Assembly: GCA_017540085.1 (NCBI GenBank)
Contig: JAFYBQ010000028.1
Coordinates: 62,001 to 126,000 of the forward strand
Direction: 5' to 3'
Source of the DNA: Synergistaceae bacterium
GTDB lineage: Bacteria; Synergistota; Synergistia; Synergistales; Aminobacteriaceae
DNA length: 64,000 nucleotides
Part shown: in pieces, positions 59,855 through 64,000 of the stretch
Layout: each line of letters starts with the position of its first letter
Position numbering within the stretch: the stretch's first letter is position 1
Made by a program: the position numbers and the translations under genes
Notes under the pieces: model-generated
What the model saw: only the letters and a program-made list of their open reading frames with translations
Database searches by the model: none
What the model was told of the DNA's origin: nothing

Positions 59855-61657
59855 ATGAGAAGAAGAATCATGACGGCGTTAATATTTTCTGTTCTTGCGG
59901 TGTTCTTTGCTGTGTCGTCTGAGGCGGCATACACGACAAAATTAACGCTCGTAATCAACAGGTCTGCTCCCGTGAAAGTCAGCGCGGATCAAATTTCTTC
60001 TGACGGAACATTTCACGGGACTGTCGACTCTCGCAAAACGTCAACGGACTCGCATGGCCGGAGAACGTCAGAGACTCATACGCTTTTCACGAACAGGGCG
60101 GGAATCATAATGATGTCGGCTGATGTCCGTATCGCGTCAATGTCTGATGACTACAAAGCGTTATCGGGTGAAAAGTTTGCGGAGACTCTGAGCGTTGACT
60201 CGGTGATTGAGCTTTACGACTCTGCGTATGACAGCTATACATACTCGCTTGATGTCAAAGGACTTCCCGAATGGCTGAAAGTTTCGGGCGCAACAAAGAC
60301 CAGTGAGTCAATATCTGTCGGAGTGAGTGAACACCATCATGAATTTGTGATTGCCGGGACTCCTGAGCGTGAATATGACACGGCCAATATAATTTTCACG
60401 GCGTTAATATTCGTGTCGGGTGATTATCCCGCAATGCTCGCAAAGGTCAGCAAGGACATAAATATTTCTGCCGAATCGATTCCGAAACCGCCTGACGAGA
60501 TTCCGAAATCGCCGGATATTGTGCCTAAGTCGCCTGACGTTGTGCCGAAATCGCCGGATATATCGCCTGACGTTGTGCCTAAATCTGACGATGTAACGCC
60601 TGACGTTGTGCCAAAGTCTGACGATGTAACGCCGGATGTCGTGCCTAAATCTGATGACGTATCGACAACGCCGGATGAATCATCGACAACGCCGACAACA
60701 ATTGACACTGGCGGAACTGGTACGGGCGCAGGGACTCGGACTCTTGCTGAGGCAGTAAGGAGCATGACACCAGCGCAGAAAGCAGCGGTTAAAGTCCTGA
60801 AGGTTGACGCAGGCATAACGAGTCTTGAAGGGCTTGACGAGTTCACGAACCTCGAACGCCTTGACCTGAAGGAAGCATTGAGCCTCGAAACGGTGAATCT
60901 CAGCGGTAATTCGTCCGTAAAGAGCGTAGATATTGCCGGAAACATGGCCGTGAAGACTCTGACTCTCACAGGAAGCAGGGTAGAAACTCTTGACGCGTCC
61001 GGATGTGAGAGTCTCGCTGAGGTGAACGTTGCCGGGTGCGTGTCGCTGAAGTCTCTTAACGTCAGCAATACGGCGATAACGAGTCTTAACGCTGAGGGGT
61101 GCACGGGTCTTGAAGTGCTTGACTGTTCGCACTGTCAGCTTGAGGATTTGAGGCTTACGGGATGTGAGTCGCTGAATGTTCTTGATTGCAGCTATAACGA
61201 TCTTCACAGGCTTGATGTGTATATGCTGCTGCGGCTTGACGTTCTCAGGTGCGAGCATCAGATAGTGTACGGCCCGAATATAGGCAGAGTGCTTGACATG
61301 TCGCAGTATTTCGCGGGAATATCAGCGTCAGGGAACGAGTCATATGACTCAGGAGTCGAGAACGTGATAAATCTCCGGGCGTTTGATTCGTCAGGGCGTG
61401 AGATTTCCTCCGAGTACGATAAAGAGACGGGCATAGCGTCATTCAGCGAAGAGCCTGCAAGGATAACGTATGACTATATTACGGGCTTCAGGGACGTATA
61501 TATGGACGTAACAATTTATCCTGCTGACGAAAGCGGCGGCGGTGAATATGGTGTGCCTAATGAAAGATCCGGGTGCAGTGCTGTATCAATCCTGCCATTG
61601 TTAGCGGCGATGATGATTATTGTCGCGGGTGTAAGACATCTTCACAGGAGGATTTGA
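59855..61657 (+). CDS. Leucine-rich-repeat surface protein with Synerg-CTERM-like sorting tail
   Basis: 600 residues, strong RBS (GGGAGGGAGG). Signal peptide ALIFSVLAVFFAVSSEA; mature start YTTKLTLVINRSAPV as in the first gene of the operon. A beta-rich domain (~25-205) is followed by a Pro-Lys-Ser-Asp repeat linker (~208-275), then leucine-rich repeats (~310-460: LTLTGSRVETLDASGCESLA, LNVSNTAITSLNAEGCTGLE), a C-terminal domain and the tail ERSGCSAVSILPLLAAMMII ending in basic HLHRRI. The tail has Gly-Cys, a membrane helix and a basic end, as in Synerg-CTERM signals. LRRs suggest binding to host or other cells. Confidence 0.85.
   Translation: MRRRIMTALIFSVLAVFFAVSSEAAYTTKLTLVINRSAPVKVSADQISSDGTFHGTVDSRKTSTDSHGRRTSETHTLFTNRAGIIMMSADVRIASMSDDYKALSGEKFAETLSVDSVIELYDSAYDSYTYSLDVKGLPEWLKVSGATKTSESISVGVSEHHHEFVIAGTPEREYDTANIIFTALIFVSGDYPAMLAKVSKDINISAESIPKPPDEIPKSPDIVPKSPDVVPKSPDISPDVVPKSDDVTPDVVPKSDDVTPDVVPKSDDVSTTPDESSTTPTTIDTGGTGTGAGTRTLAEAVRSMTPAQKAAVKVLKVDAGITSLEGLDEFTNLERLDLKEALSLETVNLSGNSSVKSVDIAGNMAVKTLTLTGSRVETLDASGCESLAEVNVAGCVSLKSLNVSNTAITSLNAEGCTGLEVLDCSHCQLEDLRLTGCESLNVLDCSYNDLHRLDVYMLLRLDVLRCEHQIVYGPNIGRVLDMSQYFAGISASGNESYDSGVENVINLRAFDSSGREISSEYDKETGIASFSEEPARITYDYITGFRDVYMDVTIYPADESGGGEYGVPNERSGCSAVSILPLLAAMMIIVAGVRHLHRRI
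60478..60670 (+). repeat. In-frame repeat encoding Pro-Lys-Ser-(Pro/Asp)-Asp linker
   Basis: Direct repeats of about 21-33 bases encode IPKSPDI, VPKSPDV and SPDVVPKSDDV/TPDVVPKSDDV units. All are multiples of three, so length can vary without loss of frame. It separates the N-terminal beta domain from the LRR domain. Confidence 0.8.
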
Positions 61658-61748
61658 TAACAACAAAGGGGGCTGAAATATGCCCTCTTTATTTTTTCTG
61701 TGCGATAATACAAAGCCAGCAACAAAATTTTTGGAGGAATAATATATT

Positions 61749-63356
61749 TTGGATTTCAACTCATACGGCCTCAGAAAGGAATTATTATCCGCCCTCAGTG
61801 AACACGGATTCGACTCCCCTATGGACGTTCAAGACAGGGTGCTTTCTGAAGACTGGAACAGCGATTTAATTGTCCGGGCTAAAACGGGTTCGGGAAAAAC
61901 ATTAGCATTCTTGCTCCCGTTAATGCAGGAAATGAAGATAGGCGAGCGAAACCCGCAGATACTCATCCTTGCGCCTACACGCGAACTTGCACAGCAGACA
62001 GCAGACGAGGCAGAATTTCTCGGCAAATTCCTCAAAGTATCATGCGCTTCACTTGTCGGGGGAATGGACATTGTTCCGCAGCTCAAAACGTTAAAGCACG
62101 GAGCCGCAATCATAGCCGGGACTCCCGGGCGCGTAAGAGATCACATTCAGCGCGGGACTCTGAAGACTGACGAGATTCACAGCGTTGTGCTTGACGAGGG
62201 CGATTTGATGCTTGACATGGGATTCCGTGAAGAGCTTGAAGCGATTCTTGACGCAATGCCGGACGGGCGGAGATGGCTTTTCTCCGCGACAATGCCCCCG
62301 GAAGTCAGAGAGCTTGCCGGGAAATATCTCAATGACCCGTTAATGCTTGCGGTTGATGACGAGGGCGAACAGCACGGCGACATTACGCACAGGGTATACA
62401 GGATTCCTTCGCAGAAAAGATTCGAGGGACTCGTTGATATTCTCCTGTGGGAACATCCATCGCGGACGCTTGTTTTCTGCCACACGAAAATGGAGTCGAT
62501 AGAGATCGCGCAAAGATTGCAGGATCACGGCTTCAGCGCGGCGGCCATGCAGGGGGACATGACTCAGGGCGAGCGAAACGCGGTATTAGCCTCGTTCAAA
62601 TCGGGGTCAGTCCCGTGTTTAGTCGCAACAAACGTAGCGGCGAGGGGACTCGATATTGACGGAGTGAGCCACGTTATACAGCTTGGGCTTCCTGATGACC
62701 GCGAGACGTTCATTCACAGGAGCGGGAGAACTGGCCGGGCAGGTCATGAGGGAGTGAATATCGTCCTTCTTTCACCGCCTGAAATCGGGAGATTCCGCGA
62801 GATGTTACGGGGGACGAACATCAAAACCGACTGGCAGGACATTCCCGGCCTCGACAAAATCCGCAGTGCATGGAGAGATTCAGCCGAGCAGGATATTTTC
62901 GCGGCTCCTGTTGACGCTGATTTTAGCGAGTGCGTGAAATGGGCCGAGGACATGATGACGCGGGCAGAGCCGAAAATAATCATCGCAAAACTTCTCGCAG
63001 TCCTCAGCACACGCAGCAAGGGTTACGCATTAGACCGCGAATTACAGCGCGAGCAGGAACGGAGGAACAAGAAGCCCTCAAAGACTCCCAAGTCCCAGAC
63101 GAAAGCAGGGACATCAAAGCCCAAGGGAGCATTCAAGCGTTTCAAGAGTAATCAGTCTCAGGATGTCGGGCATGTTCTGAATGCTATGTGCCGTGCGCTG
63201 AAGGTTGAACGCTCAGAAGTGGGAGCTATACGGCTGAAGGACAATCATGTAATTGTCGAGCTTATGCCGCTTGCGGTGTCGAGGCTTGAGCAGGGGATTG
63301 CGGGATTGTCGAAATTCGGACTCTTCCCGGACGAACAGAAAAAGCGCGGGCGTTAA
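61749..63356 (+). CDS. DEAD-box RNA helicase (CshA/DeaD/DbpA-like)
   Basis: 535 residues, TTG start after GGAGG. The Q motif (FDSPMDVQDRVL), Walker A AKTGSGKT (Lys50), PTRELAQQ, TPGRVRDH, motif II DEGD (149-152, Gly where Ala is usual), SAT, and HRSGRTGRAG are present. After ~380 comes a helical region, a Lys-rich linker (NKKPSKTPKSQTKAG) and a C-terminal DbpA-type RNA-binding domain (IRLKDNHVIVELMPLAV). It probably remodels rRNA or mRNA. Monocistronic, with a terminator. Confidence 0.93.
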   Translation: MDFNSYGLRKELLSALSEHGFDSPMDVQDRVLSEDWNSDLIVRAKTGSGKTLAFLLPLMQEMKIGERNPQILILAPTRELAQQTADEAEFLGKFLKVSCASLVGGMDIVPQLKTLKHGAAIIAGTPGRVRDHIQRGTLKTDEIHSVVLDEGDLMLDMGFREELEAILDAMPDGRRWLFSATMPPEVRELAGKYLNDPLMLAVDDEGEQHGDITHRVYRIPSQKRFEGLVDILLWEHPSRTLVFCHTKMESIEIAQRLQDHGFSAAAMQGDMTQGERNAVLASFKSGSVPCLVATNVAARGLDIDGVSHVIQLGLPDDRETFIHRSGRTGRAGHEGVNIVLLSPPEIGRFREMLRGTNIKTDWQDIPGLDKIRSAWRDSAEQDIFAAPVDADFSECVKWAEDMMTRAEPKIIIAKLLAVLSTRSKGYALDRELQREQERRNKKPSKTPKSQTKAGTSKPKGAFKRFKSNQSQDVGHVLNAMCRALKVERSEVGAIRLKDNHVIVELMPLAVSRLEQGIAGLSKFGLFPDEQKKRGR

Positions 63357-63362
63357 AATTTT

Positions 63363-63396
63363 TCCCTCCTGACAGCGATGCCAAGAGGGATTTTTT
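63363..63396 (+). terminator. Terminator after the DEAD-box helicase gene
   Basis: TCCCTC (63363-63368) pairs with GAGGGA (63385-63390), followed by six T. Confidence 0.75.
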
Positions 63397-63435
63397 CTGC
63401 CTTATCCATGAAGATTGACCATTATGTCAGCCCGT

Positions 63436-63469
63436 AAAAAACAGCAGTCCCCCTCAAAAAAGGAACTGC
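63436..63469 (-). terminator. Terminator of the right-edge minus-strand gene
   Basis: On the minus strand GCAGTTCC pairs with GGGACTGC (one mismatch) and is followed by TGTTTTTT. Confidence 0.65.
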
Positions 63470-63499
63470 CGCCGCAAATCTGAAATCACAAAAATCAAT

Positions 63500-64000
63500 C
63501 TACTGACGCTTCAATGCACCCTCAATTTTTTTCTTGAACTGACGCGCCGGAACATACTGCGGAAGAATCTCAAGAGACTTGTTTACCCACTGCATAGACA
63601 TGTCATAGTCGGCCATGTCGTAAGCGTTGACTGAAGCCCTGTATGCCGCAAGATAATCCTGCGGGTAGTCGCTGAAAATCATAATGTATCTGTCGAATCT
63701 CTCGCGTTTCCCCGCGCCCCTTTCGGCGGAGTGGTGAAGGTCGAGAAGGTTCAGCGTTGTAGTCTCGTCAAGTCCGTAGCTCGGTATGACTTTCTCCGGG
63801 TCTGCTGAATATCTTTCGTAGTTGGCCGATGCTTTCGGCTTGGGAGACGGAAGCGGAGTCGAAATCGGAGTCGGAGTCGGCGTTGGAGTCGGAGTCGGAG
63901 TCGGCGTTGGAGTCGGAGTCGGCGTGGGAGTCGGAGTCGGCGTGGGTGTCGGCGTTGGTGTAGGTGTCGGAGTCGGTGTAGGTGTCGGAGTCGGATCTGG
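63500..64000 (-). CDS. C-terminal part of a protein with a long Thr-Pro linker
   Basis: The frame is open from the right edge to the TAG at 63500, about 166 residues. It begins with a continuous (Thr-Pro)n tract of about 40 residues, then PKPKASANYERYSADPEK, and ends in a tetratricopeptide-like helical region (DYLAAYRASVNAYDMADYDM, VNKSLEILPQYVPARQFKKK). An internal ATG at 63682 is not the true start. The Thr-Pro tract is typical of an extracytoplasmic linker. What lies N-terminal is outside the window, so function is unknown. Confidence 0.75.
   Translation of the reverse strand, partial: PDPTPTPTPTPTPTPTPTPTPTPTPTPTPTPTPTPTPTPTPTPTPISTPLPSPKPKASANYERYSADPEKVIPSYGLDETTTLNLLDLHHSAERGAGKRERFDRYIMIFSDYPQDYLAAYRASVNAYDMADYDMSMQWVNKSLEILPQYVPARQFKKKIEGALKRQ
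63865..63996 (-). repeat. Hexanucleotide-type repeat encoding (Thr-Pro)n
   Basis: Degenerate tandem ACTCCG/ACACCT/ACGCCG/ACACCC hexamers, all coding Thr-Pro. Length changes stay in frame. Confidence 0.85.

Noticed and set aside
60424-61104. Long open frame opposite the LRR gene
   Set aside because: It mirrors the repeats of the plus-strand gene, has no RBS or family similarity, and the plus-strand protein has signal peptide, domains and sorting tail.
63840-64000. Regular repeats at the right edge, possible CRISPR array
   Set aside because: The units are 6 bases and all encode Thr-Pro in an open frame; there are no spacers and no cas genes.

Overview
The window looks like chromosome from a Gram-negative (diderm) anaerobe, most likely a gut or rumen member of the Synergistota. 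The diderm evidence is direct: a Kdo transferase (WaaA), a TolC-type outer-membrane factor with a MacA-type adaptor, and FtsEX beside EnvC-like proteins. The Synergistota assignment is inference. It rests mainly on a secreted protein ending in a Gly-Cys / membrane helix / basic tail resembling the Synerg-CTERM sorting signal, plus the general gene set. Many genes start with TTG or GTG after a clear GGAGG-type site, and neighbours often overlap by 1-16 bases. There is no rRNA, CRISPR array or prophage.

Layout. 1-4.5 kb: end of a redox operon (pyridine-nucleotide oxidoreductase, DUF1667), an exported S9 peptidase and an N-terminally extended dihydropteroate synthase. 4.5-8.7 kb: a wrecked GT8 glycosyltransferase, then the complete dTDP-rhamnose operon rmlA-D-C-B. 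8.7-14.7 kb (minus): tolC-like, PHP phosphoesterase, macA-like, an ABC ATPase, then a CfrBI-like restriction-modification pair where a MacB permease would be expected. 14.8-21.5 kb: a hydroxyacid dehydrogenase, an IS256 fragment, a 1,401-residue pseudo-RecQ/UvrD/iron-sulfur nuclease fusion and a lipoprotein. 21.6-31.8 kb: four tRNAs (Val-Asp-Phe-Gly), waaA, hinT, rpsU, yqeY, aldo/keto reductase, an orphan antiporter subunit, tRNA-Arg, DUF362, two tandem ADP-ribosylglycohydrolases and guaB. 31.8-46.4 kb (minus): a frameshifted acyltransferase, purA-rimI, and a cell-envelope block in the order ppx/gppA - unknown - ftsE - ftsX - M23 (intact) - M23 (degenerate) - ctpA, preceded by yibE/F, an rluC-like gene, a yhaM-like gene and an EamA permease. 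46.5-57.9 kb: dcd, nadK, recN; then on the minus strand trxA, gpx, queA, spoIID, ruvC, yebC, nadE, manA and alr. 57.9-64 kb: a relic resembling an IS200/IS605 right end, a promoter followed by an octamer tandem repeat, a three-gene secreted/surface operon, a DEAD-box helicase and the end of a Pro-Thr-rich protein.

How it fits together. rml genes, waaA and manA supply surface sugars. FtsEX, two EnvC-type proteins and CtpA form a septal wall-remodelling set. Three surface-decoration genes (GT8, acyltransferase 3, DUF6625-like) are broken, and two other genes (the methyltransferase and spoIID) carry an in-frame stop in an otherwise continuous frame. Short tandem repeats lie at the start of the GT8 gene and in the leader of the surface operon. 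Together these suggest a cell surface under strong diversifying selection, or in part errors in an assembled genome. The least familiar items are the pseudo-RecQ/UvrD/nuclease fusion, the octamer-controlled surface operon and the restriction system whose methyltransferase is cut at motif II.
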